From: Oerskovia merdavium
GTDB lineage: Bacteria; Actinomycetota; Actinomycetes; Actinomycetales; Cellulomonadaceae
Assembly: GCF_014836755.1 (NCBI RefSeq)
Contig: NZ_JACSQF010000002.1
Coordinates: 217,770-281,769 of the forward strand
Direction: 5' to 3'
Length of the DNA: 64,000 bases
Part shown: piece by piece, positions 19,652 to 29,104 of the stretch
How positions within the stretch are numbered: position 1 is the first letter of the stretch
How the letters are laid out: each line of letters starts with the position of its first letter
The notes under the pieces: generated by a model
What the model saw: the letters and a program-made list of their open reading frames with translations, nothing else
Database searches by the model: none
Told to the model about the DNA's origin: nothing
Program-made: the position numbers and the translations under genes

Positions 19652-21132
19652 CGGTGTGCTTCTCTCTCGTTCGTCTGGCCCGCGCGGCGCGGGTCCTCGC
19701 TCGTCCTCCCGGCACGCTCGGCGCGCTCGGGGTGTGTCTGGTGGTCGCGCTCGGAGCGCTCACGGTGGTCGTGGCGCTCCTGGCGATCGGTACGGCCCGA
19801 CGGCGTCTCGTCCGCCCCGTCCGCCTCGTGCTCCGGGGCGACGGCGCGCACGAGGACCGTCGCGAGCTGCTTGCGCCGTCCCTCGACCCGTTCGCCGACC
19901 ATGTGCACGCCCTGCGCCTCGGCGACCGATCCCGGGAGCGGGACCTTGCCCAGCGCCTTGGCGAGCAGACCGCCCACGGTGTCGACGTCGTCGTCCTCGA
20001 TGTCGAGGTCGAACAGCTCGCCGAGCTCGTCGAGCGGCAGCCGCGCCGGGATGCGGAACTCACCGTCGCCCAGGTCCTCGATCTCGGGCCCGGACTTGTC
20101 GTGCTCGTCGGTCAGCTCGCCCACGATCTCCTCGAGCGCGTCCTCGATCGTGACGAGCCCCGCGACACCGCCGTACTCGTCGACGACCATCGCGATGTGC
20201 GAGGCCGAGGCCTGCATCTCGCGCAGCAGGTCGTCGACGGGCTTGGACTCGGGCACGAAGATCGCAGGACGGGCGACGTCCGCCACCCGTCGCGAGCCGG
20301 CCTCTGGCGAGGCGGTGACGACCTTGACGACGTCCTTGAAGTAGACGACGCCCACCAGGTCGTCGACCGACGTGCCCGTGACGGGCAGGCGCGAGAACCC
20401 GGAACGCAGGAACAGCGACAACGCCTTGGACAGCGGGGTCGTCGCCGGGGTCGTGATCATGTCGGTCCGCGGGACCATGACCTCGCGGGTCAGGGTGTCG
20501 CCCAGCTCGAAGACGGAGCGGATCATCTCCCGCTCCTCCTCCTCGATGATCTCGGACTCGTTCACGCGGTCCACCATGTCGCGCAGCTCGCGCTCGTGCG
20601 GGCCGTCGGAGTCGTCCTTCGGGCCCGTGACGCGTGCGACCCAGCCCGTGAGCGCGACCGCCGGCGCCAGCACGCCCGAGAGCAGCAGCAGGACCTGCAC
20701 GGGGTGCCGACGCCCCAGCGCGCGCGGCGCGATGCGCGCGAACACGAGCGCGACGACGACCGCGAAGACCAGCGCCGCGAGCAGCGCCTGCCACCAGTCC
20801 TCGAGCCACACCGAGACCAGGAGCGTGACGCACGCGGCGGCGACCATCTCCGCGACGACGCGCAGGAACGCGAGCGCGGCCGCGGTGTGCGGCGGGTCCT
20901 CGGTCAGCGAACGGACACGACGCGCGCGGGCGACGCGCGGCGGAACGGGTCCGCCTGCCCCGCCGCCGGACGTTCCCGCGGTCCCCGTGCCGGCCTCGGC
21001 CTCCGCAGCCGCCTCGGCGACCGCGGCACGCGTGACCCGCATGACCGCGCTCTCGCCCGCGCCGAGCGCGCCCGCGAGGACCACGCCGAGCACGGCGAGG
21101 ACGAGGAGCAGCGCGACGGGGACCTCGGTCAT
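19648..21132 (-). CDS. CNNM/CorC-family membrane protein with CBS domains
   Basis: A 494-aa protein of the hemolysin C / CNNM family, linked to magnesium (or cobalt) export. It has an N-terminal CNNM membrane domain with about four helices (about 5-170), a tandem CBS pair (about 190-320, with [18 protein letters not shown] and [24 protein letters not shown]), a CorC/HlyC C-terminal domain ([14 protein letters not shown]), and an unusual charged tail of about 60 residues rich in Arg, His, Asp and Glu. It starts at ATG 21132, overlapping the ybeY stop (ATGA); the longer open frame upstream runs into ybeY. In many genomes this gene sits between ybeY and era, as here. Confidence 0.9.
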   Translation of the reverse strand: MTEVPVALLLVLAVLGVVLAGALGAGESAVMRVTRAAVAEAAAEAEAGTGTAGTSGGGAGGPVPPRVARARRVRSLTEDPPHTAAALAFLRVVAEMVAAACVTLLVSVWLEDWWQALLAALVFAVVVALVFARIAPRALGRRHPVQVLLLLSGVLAPAVALTGWVARVTGPKDDSDGPHERELRDMVDRVNESEIIEEEEREMIRSVFELGDTLTREVMVPRTDMITTPATTPLSKALSLFLRSGFSRLPVTGTSVDDLVGVVYFKDVVKVVTASPEAGSRRVADVARPAIFVPESKPVDDLLREMQASASHIAMVVDEYGGVAGLVTIEDALEEIVGELTDEHDKSGPEIEDLGDGEFRIPARLPLDELGELFDLDIEDDDVDTVGGLLAKALGKVPLPGSVAEAQGVHMVGERVEGRRKQLATVLVRAVAPEHEADGADETPSGRTDRQERHDHRERSERDHQTHPERAERAGRTSEDPRRAGQTNEREAHR

Positions 21133-21581
21133 CGGCTGGCGAGGAAGGTCAGCAGGAGCTTGCGCTGGAGCGCGAACATCTCCTTCTCCTCCTCGGGCTC
21201 GGCGTGGTCGTACCCGAGCAGGTGCAGGATCCCGTGCGTGGTGAGCAGGAGCATCTCCTCGGCCGTGGAGTGCCCGGCCGTGACGGCCTGCTGGGCCGCG
21301 ACCTCGGGGCACAGGACGATGTCGCCCAGCTCGCCCGCGGGGGTCACGTCGCCGTCGCGACCGGGGCGCAGCTCGTCCATGGGGAACGACAGGACGTCGG
21401 TGGGGCCCGGCTCGTCCATCCAGCGCACGTGCAGCTCGGTCATGACGTCGGTCTCGACGAAGCGGATGCCGAGCTCGCTCTGCGGGTGGACGTGCATGGC
21501 GTCCAGGACGTAGCGGGCGAGGGCCGCGAACTCTGCCTCGTCGACCTCGTAGCCGGACTCGTTGTTGATCTCGACGCTCAT
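21129..21581 (-). CDS. ybeY: Endoribonuclease YbeY
   Basis: Metal-dependent RNase for 16S rRNA 3'-end maturation and ribosome quality control. The 150-aa protein has the zinc motif [11 protein letters not shown] (His116, His120, His126), DVLSFPMDE, and the typical length. Its ATG overlaps the phoH stop by one base and its stop overlaps the next gene by 4, so it sits inside a tightly coupled operon. Confidence 0.96.
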   Translation of the reverse strand: MSVEINNESGYEVDEAEFAALARYVLDAMHVHPQSELGIRFVETDVMTELHVRWMDEPGPTDVLSFPMDELRPGRDGDVTPAGELGDIVLCPEVAAQQAVTAGHSTAEEMLLLTTHGILHLLGYDHAEPEEEKEMFALQRKLLLTFLASR

Positions 21582-22846
21582 CAGCGTGCCCCTTGCTCTC
21601 GTTGGTCTCGCGGTCTGCCCTGGCGGGAGGTGCCTCCGCGCGCCGAGCCGTGCTGGTGGTTGCCGCCGTCGCGTGCGGGCGGTGCGCTGCTGACGTCCCA
21701 GCGGGCGTAGGCGTCGATGATCTCGCTCACGAGGCGGTGGCGGACGACGTCGGTCGACGTGAGCCGGCAGAACTCGACGTCGTCGACCCCGGTCAGGACG
21801 TCCTCGATGACACGGAGCCCCGAGGTGGTGCCCCCGGGCAGGTCGACCTGCGTCACGTCGCCCGTGATGACCATCTTGGAGCCGAACCCGAGGCGCGTGA
21901 GGAACATCTTCATCTGCTCGGTCGAGGTGTTCTGGGCCTCGTCGAGGATGATGAACGCGTCGTTCAGGGTGCGGCCACGCATGTAGGCCAGCGGGGCCAC
22001 CTCGATGGTGCCCGCCTCGATCAGCTTGGGGATCGACTCGGGGTCGATCATGTCGTGCAGCGCGTCGTACAGCGGACGCAGGTACGGGTCGATCTTCTCC
22101 GAGAGCGAGCCCGGCAGGAACCCGAGCCGCTCGCCGGCCTCGACCGCGGGGCGCGTCAGGACGATCCTGCTGACCTGCTTGGCCTGCAGCGCCTGGACGG
22201 CCTTGGCCATCGCGAGGTAGGTCTTGCCGGTCCCTGCGGGACCGATCCCGAACGTCACGGTGCTCGCGTCGATCGCGTCGACGTAGCGCTTCTGCCCGAC
22301 CGTCTTGGGCCGGATGGTCCGCCCGCGGTTCGAGAGGATGTTGAACGTCAGGACCTCGGCGGGGCGCGACGCCGTCGCGGCCGTGAGCATCGCGATCGAG
22401 CGCGTGACGACGTCGGCCGAGAGCTGCGTGCCCGACTCGACGACCTCGACGAGCTCGTCGAGCAGCCGCGAAGCGAGCGCCACGTCGCCGACCGGCCCCT
22501 TGACGACGATCTCGTTGCCCCGCGCGTGGACGTCGACCGAGGGGAACCCTGCCTCGACGGCGCGCAGGACGGAGTCACCGCTGCCGAGCAGCGCCGCCAT
22601 GGAGACGTGGGACGGGACGACGATCCGGTGCTCGACCCGTGTGCTGGGGTGCTGGGCGCCCGGGGCTCCCCGGTCGTCCGTGCCGTTCGTCCTCTGCTCG
22701 GTGCGCGCGCGCCCCGGGTCGCGGGAGGAGCCTCCGGGGCCGGGCGTCGACGAGCCGTGCGGCAAGGATGGTGTCGAGGATGGCATGAGCCGGCTTGCGC
22801 CGAGGCACTCCTTCTGCAGGTCGGGGAGATTTCGTGGTGCATCCAT
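21581..22846 (-). CDS. phoH: PhoH-like ATPase/RNA helicase-associated protein
   Basis: PhoH family P-loop ATPase; bacterial members are proposed RNA helicases or ribosome-associated factors. The 421-aa protein has Walker A GPAGTGKT (202-209), [15 protein letters not shown], and Walker [11 protein letters not shown] (about 298-307) followed by [13 protein letters not shown]. The first 65 residues and the last 30 (Gly/Arg/Gln-rich) are low-complexity extensions. The start is not certain: ATG 22846 lacks a clear ribosome site, and ATG 22786 would give a shorter N-terminus. It is followed directly by ybeY. Confidence 0.9.
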   Translation of the reverse strand: MDAPRNLPDLQKECLGASRLMPSSTPSLPHGSSTPGPGGSSRDPGRARTEQRTNGTDDRGAPGAQHPSTRVEHRIVVPSHVSMAALLGSGDSVLRAVEAGFPSVDVHARGNEIVVKGPVGDVALASRLLDELVEVVESGTQLSADVVTRSIAMLTAATASRPAEVLTFNILSNRGRTIRPKTVGQKRYVDAIDASTVTFGIGPAGTGKTYLAMAKAVQALQAKQVSRIVLTRPAVEAGERLGFLPGSLSEKIDPYLRPLYDALHDMIDPESIPKLIEAGTIEVAPLAYMRGRTLNDAFIILDEAQNTSTEQMKMFLTRLGFGSKMVITGDVTQVDLPGGTTSGLRVIEDVLTGVDDVEFCRLTSTDVVRHRLVSEIIDAYARWDVSSAPPARDGGNHQHGSARGGTSRQGRPRDQREQGAR

Positions 22847-22868
22847 GGTAACGAGCGCAGCGCCCTGG

Positions 22869-22891
22869 GTCAGGGCGAATAACGCCCTGAC
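22869..22891 (-). terminator. Hairpin between HIT gene and phoH
   Basis: Perfect 9-bp stem GTCAGGGCG / CGCCCTGAC with a 5-base AT-rich loop, in the 88-base gap after the HIT gene. No U-run. It may end or attenuate transcription coming from hrcA-dnaJ-rsmE-HIT. Confidence 0.5.
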
Positions 22892-22934
22892 GGGTGTGTC
22901 CTGCGCCCGGGACCTCCGTGGGCCGCGACGCGGG

Positions 22935-23303
22935 TCAGGCGGGGCTCCAGCCCAGCTCCTTGCCGCCGATCACGTGGCCGTGGACGTGGAAGACGCTCTG
23001 GCCTGCCCGCGGGCCCGAGTTGAAGATGAGCCGGAACTGGCCGTCGGCCTGCTCGCTCGCCACGGCGTCCGCGAGCGCCACGACGCCCGAGAGCAGCTCG
23101 GGGTCGGCGGCCGCGAGCTGTGCGATGTCGCCGTGGTGCGCCCGGGGCACGACCAGGACGTGCAGCGGGGCCTGCGGGTTGATGTCCTTGAACGCGACGG
23201 CCTGGTCCGTCGAGGCGACGACCGTCGCGGGGATCTCCCCTGCGACGATCTTGCAGAACAGGCAGTCCGGGTCGGTGGGCCGGGAGGTGTCGTTGCTCGT
23301 CAT
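22935..23303 (-). CDS. HIT-family nucleotide hydrolase
   Basis: Small (122 aa) histidine-triad protein of the HinT branch, which cleaves AMP-lysine and similar nucleotide conjugates. It shows the active site HVHGHVIGG (His106, His108, His110), and an N-terminal CLFCKIVAGEIP with Cys14/Cys17 forming half of a zinc site. Its place between rsmE and phoH is conserved in many actinobacteria. Confidence 0.93.
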   Translation of the reverse strand: MTSNDTSRPTDPDCLFCKIVAGEIPATVVASTDQAVAFKDINPQAPLHVLVVPRAHHGDIAQLAAADPELLSGVVALADAVASEQADGQFRLIFNSGPRAGQSVFHVHGHVIGGKELGWSPA

Positions 23304-23320
23304 GTCGGCAGGCTACCCCC

Positions 23321-23346
23321 GGTCACCGGGCCGCAGCCCGGTGACC
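23321..23346 (-). terminator. Hairpin after rsmE
   Basis: Perfect 11-bp stem GGTCACCGGGC / GCCCGGTGACC with 4-base loop, in the 65-base gap between rsmE and the HIT gene. On the minus strand it is followed by GGGGGTAGCC, not a U-run. Confidence 0.5.
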
Positions 23347-23368
23347 GCCGGTGCGGTGCGGCGTGCGC

Positions 23369-24187
23369 TCACGCGGGCGTGCCGTCCCAGCGGCCGAGCC
23401 GCTGGACCAGCAGGGCGATCGCGACGGGTCCGGCGGTCGAGGTCCGCAGCACGTGCGGGCCCAGGCGCGCCGTGAGGGCGCCGGCCTCGGTGAGCGCGTC
23501 GACCTCCCGCTCGGAGATCCCGCCCTCGGGCCCGACGACGACGAGGACCTCGGGTGCTCGGCCCTCCGCGGCGTCGGCCGGGGACGCGGGGACGGGCAGC
23601 GGCACCTCGGCGAGCGGGGCGCTGGCTTCCTCGTGCAGGACGATCACGGCGCCGCCTGCCGCGACGACCTCGCGCGTGCGCTCGACGAGCCCGCGCGTGT
23701 CGATCGCGACGTCGACGCGGGGCAGGCGCGCACGGCGGGCCTGCTTGGTCGCGGCGCGCACGGTCGCGAGCCAGCGCGCGCGCGACTTGGCGGCACGGTC
23801 CCCGCGCCACACGACGATCGAGCGCTCGGCCTGCCACGGCACGACGGCGTCGGCCCCGACCTCGGTCGCGGCCTCGATCGCCATCTCGTCGCGGTCGCCC
23901 TTGGCGAGGGCCTGGACGAGGGTCACCACGACGTCGGGCGCAGGTTCGTGCACGACCTCGTCGACGCGCAGGCCGACCTGGGCGGCCTCGACGGTCTCGA
24001 TGACGCACCGCAGCCGCAGCCCGTCGCCGTCGACGACGTCGACGTGCTCACCGACCCCCCGCCGCTGGACGACGCCCGCATGGCGCCCCTCGGCGCCGTC
24101 GAGCACGTAGAGCGACCCCGCGGGGTACTGCGCGAGCCCCTGGGGCTCTGCGCCGCTCGGCTCGGCGAGGAAGACCGGTGCGCTCAT
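23369..24187 (-). CDS. rsmE: 16S rRNA (uracil1498-N3)-methyltransferase
   Basis: SPOUT-fold enzyme that methylates U1498 of 16S rRNA with S-adenosylmethionine. The 272-aa protein has an N-terminal PUA-like domain (1-80) and the knotted SAM-binding C-terminal half, with VVVGPEGGISEREVDAL and LGPHVLRTSTAGPVA. An alanine/glutamate-rich insert (about 190-205) is longer than usual. It starts 3 bases after the dnaJ stop and is thus in the hrcA-dnaJ operon. Confidence 0.94.
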   Translation of the reverse strand: MSAPVFLAEPSGAEPQGLAQYPAGSLYVLDGAEGRHAGVVQRRGVGEHVDVVDGDGLRLRCVIETVEAAQVGLRVDEVVHEPAPDVVVTLVQALAKGDRDEMAIEAATEVGADAVVPWQAERSIVVWRGDRAAKSRARWLATVRAATKQARRARLPRVDVAIDTRGLVERTREVVAAGGAVIVLHEEASAPLAEVPLPVPASPADAAEGRAPEVLVVVGPEGGISEREVDALTEAGALTARLGPHVLRTSTAGPVAIALLVQRLGRWDGTPA

Positions 24188-24190
24188 GCC

Positions 24191-25303
24191 TCAGCGCCCC
24201 GAGAGCTTGTCGCGCAGGCGGGAGAAGACTCCCGGGTGCGCGGCCGACAGGCGCGGGTCCGGGCGCTCCTCGCCGCGGGCCTTGGCGAGCGAGCGCAGCA
24301 GCTCCTGCTGCTCGTCGTCGAGCCCCGTGGGGACCTGGACCTCGACGTGCACGTTGAGGTCGCCGCGGCCACCCGTGTGCAGGTGGCCGACGCCCAGGTT
24401 CTTGAGCGTGACGATCTGACCGGGCTGGGTGCCGGGACGCAGGTCGATCTCCTGCGGGCCGTCGAGCGTCTCGAGCTCGAGGACCGTGCCGAGCGCGGCG
24501 GCGGTCATGGGGACCTGGAGCGTGCAGTGCAGGTCGTCGCCGCGGCGCACGAAGATCTCGTGGTTGCGCTCGCGGATCTCGACGTACAGGTCGCCCGCGG
24601 GTCCGCCGGCCGGGCCGACCTCTCCCTGCGACGTGAGCTTGATGCGCGTGCCCGTGTCCACTCCCGCGGGCACGTTCACGGTCAGGGTGCGGCGGCTGCG
24701 CACGCGTCCCTCGCCCGCGCACTCGGCGCAGGGCTCGGGGATGACGGTGCCGAAGCCCTGGCACGCCGCGCAGGGAGCGGTCGTCATGACCTGCCCGAGG
24801 AACGAGCGGGCCACGCGCTGGACCGTGCCGCGCCCGTTGCAGACGTCACAGGTACGGGGCGAGGTGCCGGGGCGACAGCACGAGCCGCTGCACGTCCCGC
24901 ACACGACCGCGGTGTCGACCTGGAGCTCGCGGCGGGCACCGAACGTGGCCTCCGAGAGGTCGATGTCGAGGCGGACCAGGGAGTCCTGGCCGCGGCGGGC
25001 GCGCGGGATGGGGCCGGACTGCGCCTGTCCCCCGCCGAAGAACGTCTCGAAGATGTCCTGGAAGCCGAAGCCCCCGCCCATGCCGCCACCGGCGGCGGAC
25101 GGGTCCGAGCCGAGGTCGTACTGCTGGCGCTTGTCCGGGTTGGACAGGACCTCGTACGCGCGGGACACGTCCTTGAACTTGTCCTCGGCGGCCTCGCCCG
25201 CGACGTCAGGGTGCAGCTCACGGGCCAGCTTGCGGTAGGCCTTCTTGATCTGGTCCTGGCTCGCGTCCCGGGGCACGCCCAGGATCTCGTAGTAGTCGCT
25301 CAC
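24191..25303 (-). CDS. dnaJ: Chaperone DnaJ (DnaJ2 type)
   Basis: Hsp40 co-chaperone that delivers clients to DnaK and stimulates its ATPase. The 370-aa protein has the J domain with HPD (31-33), a Gly/Phe-rich linker ([14 protein letters not shown]), a four-repeat zinc domain and the two C-terminal client-binding barrels. One oddity: the first zinc repeat reads [12 protein letters not shown] where CxxCxGxG is normal, adding two cysteines. It follows hrcA with a 115-base gap containing a perfect hairpin, and lies in the HrcA/CIRCE operon. It is the second DnaJ typical of actinobacteria, not the dnaK-linked copy. Confidence 0.95.
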   Translation of the reverse strand: MSDYYEILGVPRDASQDQIKKAYRKLARELHPDVAGEAAEDKFKDVSRAYEVLSNPDKRQQYDLGSDPSAAGGGMGGGFGFQDIFETFFGGGQAQSGPIPRARRGQDSLVRLDIDLSEATFGARRELQVDTAVVCGTCSGSCCRPGTSPRTCDVCNGRGTVQRVARSFLGQVMTTAPCAACQGFGTVIPEPCAECAGEGRVRSRRTLTVNVPAGVDTGTRIKLTSQGEVGPAGGPAGDLYVEIRERNHEIFVRRGDDLHCTLQVPMTAAALGTVLELETLDGPQEIDLRPGTQPGQIVTLKNLGVGHLHTGGRGDLNVHVEVQVPTGLDDEQQELLRSLAKARGEERPDPRLSAAHPGVFSRLRDKLSGR

Positions 25304-25370
25304 AGGTCACTCTCTACTAGCGCACGCCGACGGTGGATCGGCGACTTCCGACAACGCCCCGCAGCACGCG

Positions 25371-25388
25371 CCGGGCCCGAGGGCCCGG
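25371..25388 (-). terminator. GC hairpin between hrcA and dnaJ
   Basis: CCGGGCCC-GA-GGGCCCGG, 8-bp arms with a 2-base centre, in the hrcA-dnaJ gap. No U-run. It may be a partial terminator or mRNA-stability element lowering dnaJ relative to hrcA, or simply structural. Confidence 0.35.
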
Positions 25389-25418
25389 TCGCCGCACCCG
25401 GTGGCGCAAGAACCATGC

Positions 25419-26435
25419 TCATGCTGTCAGGACGCGCGACAGGTACCGCGCCACGGCGCGGACCGAGGCGATCGTCCCGGGATAGTCCATGCGGGTCGGT
25501 CCGATCGAACCGATCAGCGCGACCGAGTCGCCCTCGTTACCGTATCCGCTCGTCACGACAGAGGTCTCCGCGAGGCCCTCGAGCTGCGTCTCGTGACCGA
25601 TCCGCACGCTCACCCCGGACTCCGCGGCCATCTCGGTCAACAACCCGAGCAGCACGACTTGTTCCTCGAGCGCCTCGAGGACCGGGCGCAGCGCGTGCTC
25701 GAACCTCATCCCGACCCGGGCGAGGTTGGCGGTGCCGGCCAGCACGATGCGTTCCTCGGACTCCTCGGAGAGGGTCTCCTCGACCAGCAGCGCGAGCGAG
25801 CGGGCCAGGTCCTGGTGCTCGGGGCGGAACTGCTCGGCGACCTCGGCGAAGCCCTGCCCGAGCTCCGCGAGACGCTTGCCCGCCGCGACCGCGTTGAGCC
25901 GCGAGCGCAGCTCGGCGAGCGTCGCCTCGTCCGGGGCCGCGGCGACCTCGAGCGTGCGCTGCTCGACCCGGCCCGTGTCCGTGATGATGACCACGAGCAG
26001 GCGGCGGTCGCCGACCGGCACGAGCTCGAGGTGGCGCAGGCCCGACCGACGCAGCGACGGGTACTGGACCACGGCCACCTGGCCCGTGAGCTGGGCGAGC
26101 AGCCGCCCCGCCCGCGTCACGACGTCGTCGAGGTCGACCGCCTCGGACAAGAAGGTCTCGATGGCCCGACGCTCGGGCGACGACAAGGGCTTGACCGTCG
26201 AGAGCTTGTCCACGAACAGGCGGTAGCCCTTGTCCGTGGGGATGCGCCCGGCAGACGTGTGCGGCTGGGCGATGTAGCCGTCCTCCTCGAGGGCGGCCAT
26301 GTCGTTACGGATCGTGGCCGGGGACACGCCCAATCGATGCCGCTCGGCGAGGACCCGCGACCCCACCGGTTCCCTGGTGAGGACGTAGTCCTCGACGATC
26401 GCACGCAGCACATCGAGCCGTCGTTCCTCGCTCAT
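25419..26435 (-). CDS. hrcA: Heat-shock repressor HrcA
   Basis: Represses heat-shock genes by binding CIRCE elements; GroEL keeps it active. The 338-aa protein has the N-terminal winged helix ([43 protein letters not shown]), the GAF-like middle domain, and the family segments [18 protein letters not shown] and [19 protein letters not shown]. The start ATG 26435 has a strong GGAGG 6 bases upstream; the frame extends 11 more codons into the CIRCE element, which rules out the longer start. It sits 26 bases from the CIRCE site, so it controls itself and dnaJ. Confidence 0.96.
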   Translation of the reverse strand: MSEERRLDVLRAIVEDYVLTREPVGSRVLAERHRLGVSPATIRNDMAALEEDGYIAQPHTSAGRIPTDKGYRLFVDKLSTVKPLSSPERRAIETFLSEAVDLDDVVTRAGRLLAQLTGQVAVVQYPSLRRSGLRHLELVPVGDRRLLVVIITDTGRVEQRTLEVAAAPDEATLAELRSRLNAVAAGKRLAELGQGFAEVAEQFRPEHQDLARSLALLVEETLSEESEERIVLAGTANLARVGMRFEHALRPVLEALEEQVVLLGLLTEMAAESGVSVRIGHETQLEGLAETSVVTSGYGNEGDSVALIGSIGPTRMDYPGTIASVRAVARYLSRVLTA

Positions 26436-26461
26436 GACCACCTCCTGCCGATCGTCGCGCG

Positions 26462-26488
26462 TTCGCACTCTCTACCGTCGAGTGCTAA
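26462..26488 (-). promoter_or_regulatory. CIRCE operator (HrcA site)
   Basis: TTCGCACTC-N9-GAGTGCTAA, which is the consensus TTAGCACTC-N9-GAGTGCTAA with a single change. It lies 26 bases before the hrcA ATG. Confidence 0.95.
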
Positions 26489-26593
26489 TTCTACGCGGTC
26501 GCGAGGAGGTCGCGGGCGACGTGCACATCCTTCTCACGCTCTCTCCGGGAGGTGGCCCGAGAGGGAGGCGCGGCCGACCACGCGCCCCCCGCT

Positions 26594-26662
26594 CCGCCGT
26601 CGGGCCCGACTCCCCCGCCAGGTCTCACCGCGCTGCCCAGGCCGCACCGCGCCCGACGGCGG
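26594..26662 (-). terminator. Long-loop inverted repeat after the MFS gene
   Basis: Perfect 12-bp arms CCGCCGTCGGGC (26594-26605) and GCCCGACGGCGG (26651-26662) with a 45-base loop, ending 3 bases from the MFS stop. A large loop makes it a modest terminator candidate between the MFS gene and the hrcA promoter region, where I see no other gene. Confidence 0.35.
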
Positions 26663-26665
26663 CGC

Positions 26666-28123
26666 TCACGTCGCGGACGTCACCTTGCCCTGGGGTGCGG
26701 CGTGCGCTCGCGCCCGCAGGTCCACGATCGCGACCACGAGCGAGACCGCGACGAGCGCGACCGTGATGAGCATCGCGGTGCTCGCCGCGACCGCGCCCGT
26801 CGAACCACCCGCCTTGAGCGAGTAGTACGTCGAGAGGACCACCGCGATGCCCATGGCCGAGCCCACGCGCTGCCCGAGCTGGAGCATGCTGCCCGCGACC
26901 CCCGCGAGCTCGACGGGGACCCGCGCGAGGGTCAGCGTCTGGTTCGGGGAGATGACGGTGCCGCTCCCGATCCCCGCGACCATCATGGTCAGGGCGATGG
27001 CCCACCCTCCGGCCGACGCGTCGTCGCCCGTGCCACGGATCGCGAGGATCACGCCCGCGAGCCCGACGAGCACCACGACCAGCCCCGCGACCACGAGCGG
27101 ACGCCCCCAGCGTGCGACCCCGCGCCCCGCGAGCCACGACGCGACGCCCGACGCGATCGCGAACGGCATGCCGATGAGCCCGGCGTGCAGGGGCGTGAAG
27201 TGCAGGTCGTTCTGGAGGTACAGCGTCGCGACGAGGAAGATGCCCGTGAAGCCCGCGAAGTACGTGATCCCCAGCAGCGTGCCGTTGCGGAAGGAGGTGA
27301 GCGACAGCACGCGGGGGTCCAGGACCGGCGCACCCGTGGTGCGCTGGTAGCGCCGCTCCCAGAGCACGGTCGCGGCCACCGCGACCGCCCCGACCGCGAG
27401 CCACCACCACCGTCCGGGGTCGTCGTCCTGCCCGGACGTCGTGACGAACGGGAGCATGACCGCCACGGTCGCGACCGCGATGAGGACCAGGCCGACCGGG
27501 TCGAGCTTGCGCGGGCCGGCCTTGCGCGTCGCCGCGGGCAGGAAGCGGATCGCGAGCGGCAGGACGACCGCGATGATCGGCACGTTGATCCCGAAGATCC
27601 ACCGCCACCCGTTCTCCTCGCCCGCCGCCTGGATGATCAGCCCGCCGAGCAACGGCCCCAGGGCCGTCGAGATGCCGATCGTGGCGCCGAACATGCCGAA
27701 CGCCTTGCCGCGCTCGTACCCCGAGAACATCTGCTGGATCAGACCGATGACCTGCGGGTTGAGCAGGCCCGCGCTCGCGCCCTGCAGGAGCCGCGCGATC
27801 GCGAGCCACTCGTCGCTCGGCGCCAGGCCCGCGGCGAGGCTCGTGAGCGCGAAGCCCACGAGCCCGACGATGAACAGCGCCCGGCGCCCGCCCGCGTCGC
27901 CCAGACGGCCCGCGGGGACGAGCGCGAGACCGAACGCGAGGGTGTAGCCCGCGACGATGAGCTGCAGCTCGGTGGGTCCCGCGTCGAGCGCCTTCTCGAT
28001 CGAGGGGAGCGCGACGTTGACGATCGACACGTCGAGCATGGTGATGAACCCGACCGCGAGACACAGCCCCAGGACGCGCCAGCGCTGGGGGTCGGGCGCG
28101 GCCTGACCGCTCGAAGTGCTCAC
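26666..28123 (-). CDS. MFS drug-type exporter, DHA2 (14-helix) family
   Basis: Proton-driven efflux protein, probably for drugs or other hydrophobic molecules. The 485-aa product has 14 hydrophobic helices, the family motif near helix 1 (FITMLDVSIVNVALPSIEKAL), motif A as AGRLGDAGGRR after helix 2, RLLQGASAGLLNPQ in helix 4, and the antiporter motif region GPLLGGLIIQ in helix 5. GTG 28123 gives the normal family length; the open frame to 28219 adds an arginine-rich stretch unlike the family. No regulator is adjacent. Substrate unknown. Confidence 0.87.
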   Translation of the reverse strand: MSTSSGQAAPDPQRWRVLGLCLAVGFITMLDVSIVNVALPSIEKALDAGPTELQLIVAGYTLAFGLALVPAGRLGDAGGRRALFIVGLVGFALTSLAAGLAPSDEWLAIARLLQGASAGLLNPQVIGLIQQMFSGYERGKAFGMFGATIGISTALGPLLGGLIIQAAGEENGWRWIFGINVPIIAVVLPLAIRFLPAATRKAGPRKLDPVGLVLIAVATVAVMLPFVTTSGQDDDPGRWWWLAVGAVAVAATVLWERRYQRTTGAPVLDPRVLSLTSFRNGTLLGITYFAGFTGIFLVATLYLQNDLHFTPLHAGLIGMPFAIASGVASWLAGRGVARWGRPLVVAGLVVVLVGLAGVILAIRGTGDDASAGGWAIALTMMVAGIGSGTVISPNQTLTLARVPVELAGVAGSMLQLGQRVGSAMGIAVVLSTYYSLKAGGSTGAVAASTAMLITVALVAVSLVVAIVDLRARAHAAPQGKVTSAT

Positions 28124-28223
28124 CGGCCAGTCGTACCACGCCCCGCGCCACGGCACCCGGCGAGCCGCGGAGAGGTTCGCGGGTCGCCGCGCGCCCCTTC
28201 CAGGCGCGGGGCCGACCACCGCC

Positions 28224-28239
28224 TAGGGTGAGGCGGGTG
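28224..28239 (+). promoter_or_regulatory. Leaderless-type -10 box before DUF3097 gene
   Basis: TAGGGT (28224-28229) ends 7 bases before the GTG at 28237. GAGG between them could instead serve as a weak ribosome site. Confidence 0.45.
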
Positions 28240-29103
28240 AGCTTCGATCGCTACGGTGCCGACGTCCTGTCCAGCGCGACCCCCGCCCCGGTCCCCCACC
28301 GCAGGCGCCCCGTCTCGCGACCCCAGGCCGCCGAGCGCGGCCTGGTCGTCGAGGACGTCGAGACCGGCTGGGTCGGTGCGGTGGTGCGGGTCGAGAAGTC
28401 GGGCGGCATGCACATCGTCGTCCTCGAGGACCGCGCCGGTCGCACCCGCACCTTCCCGCTCGGCCCCGGCTTCTGGGTCGACGGCGAACCCGTCGAGCTG
28501 ACCGCGCCCGTGACCACGCGCGCACCGGCGGCGCCCACGCGCACCGCCTCGGGCTCGCGCGCGGTCGCGGACGTCCGGGCCCGCGTCGCCCGCGGTTCGC
28601 GCATCTGGGTCGAGGGCAAGCACGACGCCGAGCTCGTCGAGAAGGTCTGGGGCGACGACCTGCGCATCGAGGGCGTCGTGGTCGAGCTCCTCGACGGCGT
28701 GGACAACCTCGCGGAAGCCCTCGAGGACTTCAGCCCGACGGCGGAGCGCAAGGTGGGCGTCCTGGTCGACCACCTGGTCCCGGGCAGCAAGGAGACGCGC
28801 CTCGTCGCCGAGGCGCTGCGGGGCGTGCGCCCCGGCACGGTCAAGGTGCTGGGCCACCCCTACGTCGACGTGTGGCAGGCCGTGCGACCAGAGCGCTTGG
28901 GCCTGACCACCTGGCCCGTGATCGAGCGCGGCACCGAGTGGAAGCGCGGGATCCTGCGCGAGCTCGGGTGGCCCGCTGCCGAGCAGGCCGACGTCGCCCG
29001 AGGCTGGCAGCGCATCCTGGGCACCGTGCGGACCTACGCCGACCTCGAGCCGTCCCTGCTGGGCCGGGTCGAGGAGCTCATCGACTTCGTGACGGCCGAC
29101 TGA
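28237..29103 (+). CDS. DUF3097 family protein
   Basis: A 288-aa soluble protein of the actinobacterial DUF3097 family, function unknown. Features seen: an N-terminal small beta domain (RGLVVEDVETGWVGAVVRVE, then GRTRTFPLGPGFWVDGEPV), then an alpha/beta domain with RIWVEGKHDAELVEKVWG, VELLDGVDNL and KVGVLVDHLVPGSKE, which resembles a TOPRIM-like arrangement (acidic residues after strands: E-G-K-H-D-A-E and D-H). The TOPRIM comparison is my inference. GTG 28237 is preferred over 28228 because of the -10 box. Its stop is 1 base from the end of the convergent gene downstream. Confidence 0.8.
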   Translation: MSFDRYGADVLSSATPAPVPHRRRPVSRPQAAERGLVVEDVETGWVGAVVRVEKSGGMHIVVLEDRAGRTRTFPLGPGFWVDGEPVELTAPVTTRAPAAPTRTASGSRAVADVRARVARGSRIWVEGKHDAELVEKVWGDDLRIEGVVVELLDGVDNLAEALEDFSPTAERKVGVLVDHLVPGSKETRLVAEALRGVRPGTVKVLGHPYVDVWQAVRPERLGLTTWPVIERGTEWKRGILRELGWPAAEQADVARGWQRILGTVRTYADLEPSLLGRVEELIDFVTAD

Positions 29104-29104
29104 G

